A DNA stretch of 64,000 nt from JAHFRG01 sp041495205 (lineage in GTDB: Bacteria; Pseudomonadota; Gammaproteobacteria; Burkholderiales; JAHFRG01). Both the position numbers and the translations under genes were made by a program. The DNA lies in the NCBI GenBank assembly GCA_041495205.1, contig JBGQCF010000001.1, positions 1 through 64,000 on the forward strand. Reading direction: 5' to 3'. Below the pieces are notes generated by a model. That model had not been told where the DNA came from and did not search any database. It worked only from the letters and a program-made list of their open reading frames with translations. Each line of letters begins with the position of its first letter. The first letter of the stretch is position 1. Shown one piece after another: positions 47,215-54,271 of the stretch.

Positions 47215-47712
47215 ATGACCAAAAAAACGCTGGTAAGTGTGCTGATGGGAAGCAAAAGCGACTGGGAAGTGATGCAGCACGCGGCAAAGCAGCTCGAGGA
47301 TTTTGGCGTTCCCTACGAAGTGCGGGTAATTTCCGCTCACCGCTCCCCCGACATGCTGGATGAATATGTCAAAAGCGCTGCTGCGGGGGGCATCAAGTGC
47401 TTCATTGCCGGAGCCGGAGGCGCAGCGCATCTTGCGGGCGTCATTGCCGCCAAAACCAGTTTGCCGGTTTTGGGCGTGCCCATGCCGTCGAAACACCTGC
47501 AAGGTCTGGATTCGCTACTTTCCATCGTGCAGATGCCCAAGGGCGTGCCGGTCGCAACTTTTGCCATCGGCGAGTCTGGAGCAGCCAACGCCGGGCTTTT
47601 CGCCATCGCCCTGTTCGCGTTGCATGACTCAAAGCTGGCAAAACAATTGCAGAATTTCCGCAAAACACAAGCCGAAGCGGTAAAAATGGCAAGCGTATCC
47701 AAGCTTTCTTGA
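47215..47712 (+). CDS. purE: N5-carboxyaminoimidazole ribonucleotide mutase
   Basis: 165 residues. Class I PurE signature VSVLMGSKSDWEVMQHAAK with the SAHRSPDM motif (VISAHRSPDMLDEYVKS) and GAGGAAHLAGVIAAKT substrate loop. It moves the carboxyl of N5-CAIR to C4 to give CAIR in purine synthesis. The ATG follows CACGGAGAAATA (GGAG). It is 9 bases upstream of purC, whose product is the next enzyme of the path. Confidence 0.97.
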   Translation: MTKKTLVSVLMGSKSDWEVMQHAAKQLEDFGVPYEVRVISAHRSPDMLDEYVKSAAAGGIKCFIAGAGGAAHLAGVIAAKTSLPVLGVPMPSKHLQGLDSLLSIVQMPKGVPVATFAIGESGAANAGLFAIALFALHDSKLAKQLQNFRKTQAEAVKMASVSKLS

Positions 47713-47721
47713 AGCCCGTTA

Positions 47722-48633
47722 ATGCCGCTCAAGAAAATGACCCGCTCGGATACTTTATTGTTCCAATCCAACCTTAGCGGCATCCCTTTACAACACCGTG
47801 GCAAAGTGCGCGACATTTATGCGTTGGATGACGACAAGCTTTTGATCGTCCAGACCGACCGCCTCTCCGCATTTGATGTAATTTTGCCGACGCCGATACC
47901 AGGCAAAGGCAAAGTGCTCACTGCCCTTTCCAATTTCTGGTTTCAGAAGCTCGGTCATGTCATTCCCAATCATCTCACAGGAATTGCTCCTGAATCGGTG
48001 GTGAAGAAAGACAGTGATCGGGAGCAGATCGCAGGGCGCGCTTTTGTGGTGCGGCGTTTGAAGCCTTTGCCGGTTGAAGCCATTGTGCGCGGCTATATCG
48101 CCGGCTCCGGCTGGAAAGAATATCTGAAGACCGGCAAAGTTTGCGGCATATCTCTCCCCTTAGGGCTAAAGGAAGCACAAAAGCTGCCACAACCGATTTT
48201 CACCCCTTCCACCAAAGCGCCAGCGGGAACACACGACGAAAACATCTCTTTTGCCGATGCGGAAAAGCTTTTGGGGAAAGAGACCGCGGCGAATGTGCGC
48301 GACACATCCATCCGGCTCTATTCCGACGCTGCAGAATACGCTGCGAAAAAAGGCATTATCATCGCTGACACCAAGTTTGAGTTCGGCCTGGACGATACCG
48401 GAAAACTCTATTTGATTGACGAAGTACTGACTCCGGACTCTTCGCGTTTCTGGCCGGCCGACCAATACCAAACCGGGATGAGTCCGCCAAGTTTTGACAA
48501 GCAATTCGTACGCGACTGGCTGGAAGCTCAGCACTGGAACAAAACGCCGCCGGCGCCGCAGCTTCCTGCAGACGTGCTGGAGAAAACCGCGGAAAAATAC
48601 CGCCAGGCGCTTCGTTTGCTTGCCGGCAATTAA
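47722..48633 (+). CDS. purC: phosphoribosylaminoimidazole-succinocarboxamide synthase
   Basis: 303 residues from ATG 47722; ATG 47737 (MTRSDTLL) is an alternative. HRGKVRDIYALDDDKLLIV is the nucleotide-loop region, with LSAFDVILPTPIPGKGKVL and VEAIVRGYIAGSGWKEY further on, as in long bacterial/yeast-type SAICAR synthases. It joins CAIR and aspartate using ATP. It directly follows purE. Confidence 0.96.
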   Translation: MPLKKMTRSDTLLFQSNLSGIPLQHRGKVRDIYALDDDKLLIVQTDRLSAFDVILPTPIPGKGKVLTALSNFWFQKLGHVIPNHLTGIAPESVVKKDSDREQIAGRAFVVRRLKPLPVEAIVRGYIAGSGWKEYLKTGKVCGISLPLGLKEAQKLPQPIFTPSTKAPAGTHDENISFADAEKLLGKETAANVRDTSIRLYSDAAEYAAKKGIIIADTKFEFGLDDTGKLYLIDEVLTPDSSRFWPADQYQTGMSPPSFDKQFVRDWLEAQHWNKTPPAPQLPADVLEKTAEKYRQALRLLAGN

Positions 48634-48641
48634 ATCTATTC

Positions 48642-48746
48642 AACCGCAGAGGCGCAGAGAAGAGCGAAACCAAATGGACAGGATTTATAGGATTTCGCGG
48701 GATTAACAAGTTTAAATCCTGTGAATTAATGTTTCTCTCCGCGGTT
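48642..48746. repeat. nested inverted-repeat element in the purC-tsaC spacer
   Basis: The outer arms are AACCGCAGAGGCGCAGAGA (48642-48660) and TCTCTCCGCGGTT (48734-48746), imperfect inverted copies. Nested inside are exact arms ACAGGATTT (48678-48686) and AAATCCTGT (48714-48722). The whole stretch of about 105 bases is noncoding. It has the look of a small mobile or recombinogenic intergenic repeat. Confidence 0.55.
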
Positions 48747-48753
48747 AAATCAA

Positions 48754-49716
48754 ATGCCCAACAATGAGATTGAAAAAGCCGTAGCCATTCTACGCGCGGG
48801 CGGACTGGTCGCGTTTCCCACTGAAACGGTTTACGGTCTCGGTGCAGATGCTTCGAATCCTGACGCGGTCAAAAAAATATTCGCCGCCAAAGGCAGACCG
48901 CAAAATCATCCGCTCATCGTCCATCTTGCCGATGCTTCGCATCTCGCGCATTGGGTAAGAGACATTCCCATGGCAGCCCACCGCTTGGGCGAACGGTTCT
49001 GGCCCGGTCCCCTCACGTTGATTTTGCACCGTGCGGAAAACGTCCCAGATGCGCTTACCGGCGGCCAGGACACGGTGGGCCTGCGTGTGCCTGCACATCC
49101 TGTCGCGCATGCCCTGCTTCAAGCATTTGGCAGCGGAATCGCTGCACCTTCAGCTAACCGCTTTGGCCGCATCAGCCCGACCACTGCCGAGCATGTGCGC
49201 GCAGAACTGGGAGATCGGGTGGATATGGTATTGGACGGCGGTTCCTGCGACATTGGCATAGAGTCCACCATAGTTGATTTATCCGGCAACCGACCCACCC
49301 TGCTGCGGCCTGGAAAGATTTCGGCTGCAGAGATTGAAGAAGTTTTAGGAGAACCTTTAGTACGACCCGGGCCCTCGTCAGCGCGCGCGCCGGGGATGCT
49401 GGCTGTCCATTATGCGCCGCAGACCCCCTTGCACGTGGTTTCGGGCAAAGTTTTGGCAGAGACGGCCTATCGCCTCAGCGCACAAGGCAAACGCGCAGCG
49501 GTTCTTGCATACCATCATGCGCCGATTGCCAATGCGCGTATTGCCTGGTTTGCAGCGCCTTCACAGGAGGCCGGCTATGCGCGCGAGCTTTACGCCAATT
49601 TGCGCCGCCTTGATCAATCGGGGTGCGATGTGATTCTGGTTGAACAAGTACCAGAAGAATGGGATGCGGTGCGCGACCGCTTGGCCAAAGCGGCGGTTTC
49701 CAAAGAGGGTTTCTAA
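48754..49716 (+). CDS. L-threonylcarbamoyladenylate synthase (Sua5 type)
   Basis: 320 residues. The YrdC-like domain (1-200) has GGLVAFPTETVYGLGADA (residues 16-33) and the KGRPQNHPLIVHL motif; the C-terminal Sua5 domain (about 215-320) follows the linker RPGPSSARAPGMLAVHYAP. It makes the threonylcarbamoyl-AMP used for t6A37 in ANN-decoding tRNAs. Having the extra Sua5 domain, it is Sua5-type rather than the short TsaC. It overlaps the convergent TSUP gene by 4 bases at their stops. Confidence 0.95.
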   Translation: MPNNEIEKAVAILRAGGLVAFPTETVYGLGADASNPDAVKKIFAAKGRPQNHPLIVHLADASHLAHWVRDIPMAAHRLGERFWPGPLTLILHRAENVPDALTGGQDTVGLRVPAHPVAHALLQAFGSGIAAPSANRFGRISPTTAEHVRAELGDRVDMVLDGGSCDIGIESTIVDLSGNRPTLLRPGKISAAEIEEVLGEPLVRPGPSSARAPGMLAVHYAPQTPLHVVSGKVLAETAYRLSAQGKRAAVLAYHHAPIANARIAWFAAPSQEAGYARELYANLRRLDQSGCDVILVEQVPEEWDAVRDRLAKAAVSKEGF

Positions 49717-50507
49717 AGCAGCCCCACCAGCATTTTGGTCGCGATGAGGTAAAGCAAAACGGCCATGATTTTTTTAAGCCGCGCAACCGGTAAACGATGC
49801 GCGAGCTTGGCCCCCAGCGGCGCAGTTAGCACACTCGCCACAGCCAGCCACAGCAGCGCGGGCAGGTAAACAAAGCCCAGGCTCAGCGGGGGCAGGTTCT
49901 CCTGGGTCAATCCAGTAAAAATGTAGCCCGCAGTGCCGAAGACGGCAATGGGGAAACCGATTGCCGCCGAGGTGCCGATGGCATCATGAGTTTTTATATT
50001 GCAGTAAAGCATGAATGGCACAGTCATTATCGCGCCGCCGCCTGCCACCAAGCTGAAAATGATGCCGATGATGCTTCCCACAATGAACGTGCCGACTTTC
50101 CCAGGCAACTGCCGCGAGGGCTTGGGTTTAATGTCGAGCAGAATCTGAGTGGCAGCGTAATAGACGAACATCGCAAAAAACAACGCCAGGGTCGAACTGG
50201 AAAGCTGCGCAGCGAGCCCCGCGCCAAGGAGCGTGCCAATGGCGATGCCCGGTGTAATGTCGCGCACGAAACGCCAGTTCACTGCGCCGTGCGCGTGGTG
50301 TGTGCGCAGGCTGGACATTGAAGTAAATATGATGCTCGCTAGCGAGGTGCCAAGCGCAAGATGCAGCAGATGAGTTTGCGGAAATTGCTGCGAGCTAAAG
50401 AGAACGGTAAGTGAGGGAACAATGATAAGCCCACCGCCAACGCCCAGCAGCCCGGCGAGAAAACCCGCAAGAGCACCGACCGCAAGATAAGCCGCCACCC
50501 ATTCCAT
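49713..50507 (-). CDS. TSUP (TauE/SafE) family membrane permease, second copy
   Basis: 264 residues with about eight membrane segments. The motif GFLAGLLGVGGGLIIVPSLTVLF (split; residues ~15-37) and its second-half partner GIIFSLVAGGGAIMTVPFML are the duplicated TSUP signatures. The two motifs differ clearly from those of the protein at 7581-8423, so this is a distant paralogue. The substrate is unknown; the family moves sulfite, sulfoacetate, organic acids and similar anions. It lies alone, 40 bases after the EVE-domain gene on the same strand. Confidence 0.9.
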   Translation of the reverse strand: MEWVAAYLAVGALAGFLAGLLGVGGGLIIVPSLTVLFSSQQFPQTHLLHLALGTSLASIIFTSMSSLRTHHAHGAVNWRFVRDITPGIAIGTLLGAGLAAQLSSSTLALFFAMFVYYAATQILLDIKPKPSRQLPGKVGTFIVGSIIGIIFSLVAGGGAIMTVPFMLYCNIKTHDAIGTSAAIGFPIAVFGTAGYIFTGLTQENLPPLSLGFVYLPALLWLAVASVLTAPLGAKLAHRLPVARLKKIMAVLLYLIATKMLVGLL

Positions 50508-50547
50508 CGTCAGCCTATTGCATTATGGCAGGCGTGAATCGGCGCGC

Positions 50548-51009
50548 TCACTTCAGAAGGACCCCGGTGATGAACTCCCACTCCGTCGGGTCCACTGGTG
50601 TGATGGATAGGCGGGAGCCTTTTTGCAATACTCGCATGTTGGCGAGCTCGCGGCGGCTTCGCAGTTCCTTGATGCTGAGGAAACGCGTTTTCCGCACCAG
50701 CTTCACATCCACGTTAAACCAGCGCGGGTTCTGTGCAGTGGCCTTGGGATCGTAATACTTGCTCTTGCGGTCATATTGGGTTGCATCCGGATAAGCGAGC
50801 TTGCACACTTCGGCTATTCCTGCAATTCCCGGATCTTTGCAGCTTGAATGATAAAAAAAAGCCTTGTCACCGACTCGCATCTGGTCACGCATGAAATTAC
50901 GCGCCTGGTAGTTGCGCACGCCGGACCAAGCGGTGGTTTTGCCGGGAGCGGCGGCGAGGTCGTCTATGCTGAATCCAGACGGTTCTGATTTCATCAGCCA
51001 GTAACGCAT
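50548..51009 (-). CDS. EVE domain-containing protein
   Basis: 153 residues, a single EVE domain, related to PUA and YTH folds. Marks are YWLMKSEPSGFSIDDLAA at the start, WSGVRNYQARNFMRDQM, AFFYHSSCKDPGIAGIAEV (family core, split) and WFNVDVKLVRKTRFLSI. Such domains bind modified bases in RNA or DNA; stand-alone forms are common in Proteobacteria and not functionally proven. The start at 51009 has no ribosome site; a piece resembling the MITE terminal repeat directly precedes it (51010-51030). Confidence 0.92.
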   Translation of the reverse strand: MRYWLMKSEPSGFSIDDLAAAPGKTTAWSGVRNYQARNFMRDQMRVGDKAFFYHSSCKDPGIAGIAEVCKLAYPDATQYDRKSKYYDPKATAQNPRWFNVDVKLVRKTRFLSIKELRSRRELANMRVLQKGSRLSITPVDPTEWEFITGVLLK

Positions 51010-51030
51010 GGGACTTAATCAGAGGTTCAC
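51010..51030. repeat. solitary terminal-inverted-repeat-like sequence
   Basis: GGGACTTAATCAGAGGTTCAC shares 16 of 18 positions with the right end of the MITE-like element (GACTTGTTCAGAGGTTCC at 11068-11085). No partner repeat was found nearby. It occupies the expected 5' leader of the EVE-domain gene. Confidence 0.5.
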
Positions 51031-51037
51031 AGGGCAT

Positions 51038-51060
51038 AAAAAATGCGGCATAGCCGCATC
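51038..51060 (-). terminator. Rho-independent terminator of the 6S RNA
   Basis: On the minus strand, ATGCGGC-TAT-GCCGCAT is followed by a run of T (ATTTTTTAT). It lies at the 3' side of the 6S RNA and before the EVE-domain gene. Confidence 0.85.
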
Positions 51061-51064
51061 ATGA

Positions 51065-51210
51065 GATAAAGCCCCCCGCAAATGCCGTCAAGGCCGACAT
51101 CTTGAACCTTAGGTTCAAGGTGGTTCGCTCACCGAGCACATCAGGCGCTTCCGCGTCGGACTCGCACAACAGCGCTCTTCAGGCTAGCGACCCAGGCGAA
51201 AATATTGGTT
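51065..51210 (-). ncRNA. ssrS: 6S RNA (ends approximate)
   Basis: Minus-strand sequence downstream of zapA, the conserved place of ssrS. It contains CCTTGAACCTAAGGTTCAAG (51101-51120), matching the CCTTGAACC/GGTTCAAG hairpin of known 6S RNAs, and the opposite strand of the internal stem GCGCCTGATGTGCTCGGTGAGC (about 51126-51148). Terminal arms GCCTGGG (5') and GCGGGGGGC (3', near 51072) can pair. 6S RNA mimics an open promoter and holds sigma-70 RNA polymerase in stationary phase. The exact ends cannot be read; a terminator follows at once. Confidence 0.82.
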
Positions 51211-51274
51211 CAAAAGAATTTTAGCCCGGACAAACACCGCAGGGGACAACCCGGTTGCAGGCGGGCTCGATAAG

Positions 51275-51586
51275 CTAAAGGAGTTTTTCCTGCTCCGACA
51301 TCGCTTGCTCAAGCGTTGCCTGCATGCTAACCATTCTACGCTTGAATTCCGCGATGTCAAAACCGTCCGCAACGCACGTCGAGAAAAGTTCATAAGTGAT
51401 ATTGAGCGCGGCCATGATGGCGATGCGCTCAAGCCCTACCACTTTTCCCTGGTCGCGGATTTCGCGCATTTTCTTGTCCAGGTAGGTCACCGCCTCGAGC
51501 AGCTGTTTCTGCTCGTTTTCCGCGCAAGCTACGCGGAATTTGCGGCCCATGACGCTGATATCCAGGCCTTTGCCTTCAGCGCTCAT
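51275..51586 (-). CDS. zapA: cell division protein ZapA
   Basis: 103 residues. DISVMGRKFRVACAENEQKQL then AVTYLDKKMREIRDQGKVVG matches ZapA, which bundles FtsZ filaments at the division ring, and a coiled C-terminal helix (FKRRMVSMQATLEQAM) follows. Its ATG overlaps the stop of the coiled-coil gene upstream by 4 bases, and 6S RNA lies downstream, the conserved zapB-like/zapA/ssrS order. The start MSAEGKGLDIS is preferred because it sits at this overlap. Confidence 0.94.
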   Translation of the reverse strand: MSAEGKGLDISVMGRKFRVACAENEQKQLLEAVTYLDKKMREIRDQGKVVGLERIAIMAALNITYELFSTCVADGFDIAEFKRRMVSMQATLEQAMSEQEKLL

Positions 51587-51783
51587 TTTTCATGCTCGGG
51601 AATATGCTTTAACAAGGCTTCAAGACGTTTTTTCGCGCTATCAATTTTTACAGCCAGCTGCTTGTTTTCATTGACAGAAGTGGCAAGTTGCTGACGCAAA
51701 TAATGGTTATCGGCGCGCAGGTGCTGGCAGACCTGCACAAACTGATTGATTTTTTCTTCGAGCGACTTGAGTTCCGTTTCCAT
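51583..51783 (-). CDS. small coiled-coil protein (ZapB-like, TIGR02449 type)
   Basis: 66 residues from ATG 51783 (METELKSLEEKINQFVQVC); a start 12 codons upstream is less likely. The protein is almost one continuous heptad-repeat helix (LEEKINQFVQVCQHLRADNHYL) ending KKRLEALLKHIPEHEK. Short coiled coils just upstream of zapA are conserved in Beta- and Gammaproteobacteria and thought to aid division. No enzyme domain is present. Confidence 0.8.
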   Translation of the reverse strand: METELKSLEEKINQFVQVCQHLRADNHYLRQQLATSVNENKQLAVKIDSAKKRLEALLKHIPEHEK

Positions 51784-52029
51784 AAATACACTATAGGTTG
51801 AAAAATCCTGAAGAGTCAACTGCTAACGGTATTTTTTGAATGTATTTTGATACCAGTGCCCCGCCTGACTCCAGATATTTGTTTTCACTGTTCTGTGGTC
51901 ATTAAGGGGCGAGGAGAATTATGGAAGCGGGTATTTACTTACATTAGGCAAGTGTTTCTTGTGTAAACTATGCCTTAAGTCGCAGCTTGGTTTGTTTTTT
52001 CAAGCCAAGTCGTGACTTGATGTAGGAGT
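51784..52029. other. upstream region of zapB-like and btuB genes
   Basis: About 245 bases between the divergent zapB-like gene and the riboswitch. It must hold promoters of both directions. A tiny plus-strand frame is at 51921-51947; nothing else gene-like was seen. Confidence 0.5.
51921..51947 (+). other. possible 8-codon leader frame
   Basis: ATG-GAA-GCG-GGT-ATT-TAC-TTA-CAT-TAG with GGAG 4 bases upstream of the AATT spacer. It is 100 bases before the riboswitch on the same strand. It may be chance; no codon bias pointing to a known leader peptide (no amino-acid run) is present. Confidence 0.2.
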
Positions 52030-52220
52030 TCGTTTGCAGGTGCCTGAGCTGATTTCTTCAGTTTGGGTTAAACGGGAAACAGGTGCGCGTTTTTTTAACG
52101 CAATACCTGTGCTGCCCCCGCAACGGTAAGCGATTCTGGCGTATCAGCAAGCCACTGTGAGTTACTCATGGGAAGGCGATACGCTTAATCTCGCGAGCCC
52201 GGATATCGGCCTGGAAACGC
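52030..52220 (+). promoter_or_regulatory. cobalamin (B12) riboswitch
   Basis: Ordered class-defining blocks are present: GGTGCCTGAG (about 52039-52048), AACGGGAAACAGGTGCG, then GCTGCCCCCGCAACGGTAA (52111-52129), GCCACTG (52151-52157), GGGAAGGC (52170-52177) and AGCCCGGATATCGGCC (about 52197-52212). It binds adenosylcobalamin or a related form and usually turns off the gene downstream when B12 is plentiful. The hairpin TACCGC-GGGAG-GCGGTA at 52231-52247 has a loop complementary to CTCCCG at 52279-52284, a possible switch element. It precedes the BtuB-like gene. Confidence 0.95.
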
Positions 52221-52342
52221 GGTTTGGAAGTACCGCGGGAGGCGGTATCTGGTCCCATCCTGATACTTAAGCCACGTACTCCCGGTGTATTTCCTTGTTC
52301 ATCAATCACGCATGCGGTGGGCATGTTTTTTGGGAAATGCAC

Positions 52343-54169
52343 ATGAAAAATTTTTACAAATGGAGTTTGTTGTTTATTCCGTTGGTGAGCAACACTTATG
52401 CTGAAGACGGAGTTTCGCTGTCAGCGGAAGAGGTGGTGGTGACGGCCAAGCGGGTGCCGGAAAAGCTGGAAAACACGATCCAGCCTACGACGCTGATTAC
52501 CGCTGACGATATCGCAAAAAGCGGGCAGGAAACACTGGTCGAAGTGCTGCAATCGCTCGGTGGAGTGGAAGTCGCAAGCACCGGCGGCTTCGGGCAGCCC
52601 AGCAGCGTGTTCATCCGTGGCGCAAACAGCGATCACACCTTGGTGTTGATCGACGGACTGCGTGTGGATTCGGCCACAACCGGCACCACGGCATTTGAAA
52701 ACATTCCCCTCAACCAGATCGAGCGCATCGAAATTGTGCCGGGGCCTTTAAGCAGCCTTTACGGAGCGGACGCCGTAGGGGGCGTGGTGCAGGTCTTCAC
52801 CAAAAGCAGCCGATACACTCCGGGCGTCAGCGCATCGGTCGGCTACGGGACTTTTGATACCCGCACGGTGAGTGGCGGAATCAACGAACGGTTCCACGAT
52901 ACCGATTTCAGCTTTAATGCGGGCTATTTGATCAGCAAAGGTTTCGACGCCACGAAGCCACCCGCCGCCTTTCAGAGTCACAACCCCGACCGGGACGACT
53001 ACCACAACACCAACTATTCGCTGAAACTCGCGCAACATTTTACTTCCGACCACGAAATCGGGTTGACCGCGTTTCAAAGTTACGGGATCACCCGATTTGA
53101 CTCCGGCCCGTTTACCGATGACATCAACCGGCAAACTCTAAGCGCGTTTTCCGTGTACAGCCGCGACCAGTTCACCGCGACCTGGCAAAGCATGCTGCGT
53201 TTCGGTCTGGGACGCGACAATCTGGACATCAGCGGCGCATTCCCGGGTTTTTTCCGCACCACCCAACCGCAACTCAGCTGGCAGAACGATTTTAAGCTGG
53301 GTGGCGGTTCGCTGATTGCCGGTTTCGAATATCTGGACCAAGAGGTTGCGAGCGATACACCTTATACGGGCACCCAACGCGATGTGCGCTCGATGTTTGG
53401 CGGCTACGTCGGTGAGTTCGGGCCACACGGCGTCCAGCTCAACGTGCGCAACGACGACAACAGTCAGTTCGGTAACCGGACTACCGGTTCAGCGGGCTAT
53501 GGTTATCGCTTGAACCCCTACCTCAGGTTCAGAGCGAGTGCCGGCACGGCGTTCAAAGCACCGACGTTTAACGATCTTTATTTTCCCGGCTTCAGCAACC
53601 CGAACCTGCAGCCTGAACGTTCGCGCAGCTATGAAACGGGCCTGGACGTGGGGGTGGGCGAACATCATTTCAGTCTTACCTATTTTGACAACCGCATCAC
53701 CGACCTGATTGCCCTTGACAATACGTTCACGCCACAGAACATCAACCAAGCACGCATCAACGGCGTCGAGCTTTCGTATCGGGGAAGCTTTGCCGGATTC
53801 CGGGTGAATGGGCAATTCACCTACCAGGATCCGGTGAATTCCCTCACCAGGCAGCTCTTGCAGCGCAGGGCGAAGGAGCACGGCACGTTTGCAGTGAACC
53901 GGAGCTTAGGCTCATGGCGATATGGCGCCGAAGTGGTGGCGAGTGGCGCGCGTTTTGATTCGGCGGATGAAGATCCGACAACGCGCCTGCACGGCTACGC
54001 GCTTTTCAACCTCACGGCGGGTTACATGTTGGCCCGGGATTGGTCGGTAAGCATGCGCTGGAATAACGTCTTTAACCGGAGTTACGAGCTTGTCCAAAAT
54101 TTTAATACGCCGGGCAGCAATGTCTTCTTCGCACTGAAATACGAGCCGCGGCCTCAACGCGGAGAATAA
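52343..54169 (+). CDS. btuB: TonB-dependent vitamin B12 receptor (BtuB-like)
   Basis: 608 residues from ATG 52343 (MKNFYKWSLLFIPLVSNTYA, signal peptide cut after YA), with GGGAA 8 bases upstream. The TonB box region EEVVVTAKR and plug domain (LVEVLQSLGGVEV, SVFIRGANSDHTLVLIDG, LSSLYGADAVGGVVQVFT, split) are followed by an outer-membrane beta barrel of about 460 residues with LQPERSRSYETGLDVG. The B12 riboswitch in front fixes the likely ligand as cobalamin. No btuCDF genes lie nearby. Confidence 0.93.
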   Translation: MKNFYKWSLLFIPLVSNTYAEDGVSLSAEEVVVTAKRVPEKLENTIQPTTLITADDIAKSGQETLVEVLQSLGGVEVASTGGFGQPSSVFIRGANSDHTLVLIDGLRVDSATTGTTAFENIPLNQIERIEIVPGPLSSLYGADAVGGVVQVFTKSSRYTPGVSASVGYGTFDTRTVSGGINERFHDTDFSFNAGYLISKGFDATKPPAAFQSHNPDRDDYHNTNYSLKLAQHFTSDHEIGLTAFQSYGITRFDSGPFTDDINRQTLSAFSVYSRDQFTATWQSMLRFGLGRDNLDISGAFPGFFRTTQPQLSWQNDFKLGGGSLIAGFEYLDQEVASDTPYTGTQRDVRSMFGGYVGEFGPHGVQLNVRNDDNSQFGNRTTGSAGYGYRLNPYLRFRASAGTAFKAPTFNDLYFPGFSNPNLQPERSRSYETGLDVGVGEHHFSLTYFDNRITDLIALDNTFTPQNINQARINGVELSYRGSFAGFRVNGQFTYQDPVNSLTRQLLQRRAKEHGTFAVNRSLGSWRYGAEVVASGARFDSADEDPTTRLHGYALFNLTAGYMLARDWSVSMRWNNVFNRSYELVQNFNTPGSNVFFALKYEPRPQRGE

Positions 54170-54204
54170 GACCGAGTTCGCACCATCCGGCACGGCTGCG
54201 AATG

Positions 54205-54243
54205 AAAGCGGCGCGCCAGGCTTCGGCACGCCGCTTTTTATTT
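54205..54243 (+). terminator. Rho-independent terminator after btuB
   Basis: AAAGCGGCG...CGCCGCTTT (54205-54213 with 54229-54237) encloses a 15-base loop and is followed by TTATTTT. It separates btuB from msbA. Confidence 0.85.
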
Positions 54244-54271
54244 TCAACGAAACTCTGCTATTGTTCGCGCC

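Noticed and set aside
52295..52342. Upstream start for the BtuB-like protein at 52295
   Set aside because: It would place 16 extra residues before the signal peptide MKNFYKWSLLFIPLVSNTYA, and the ribosome site fits ATG 52343.
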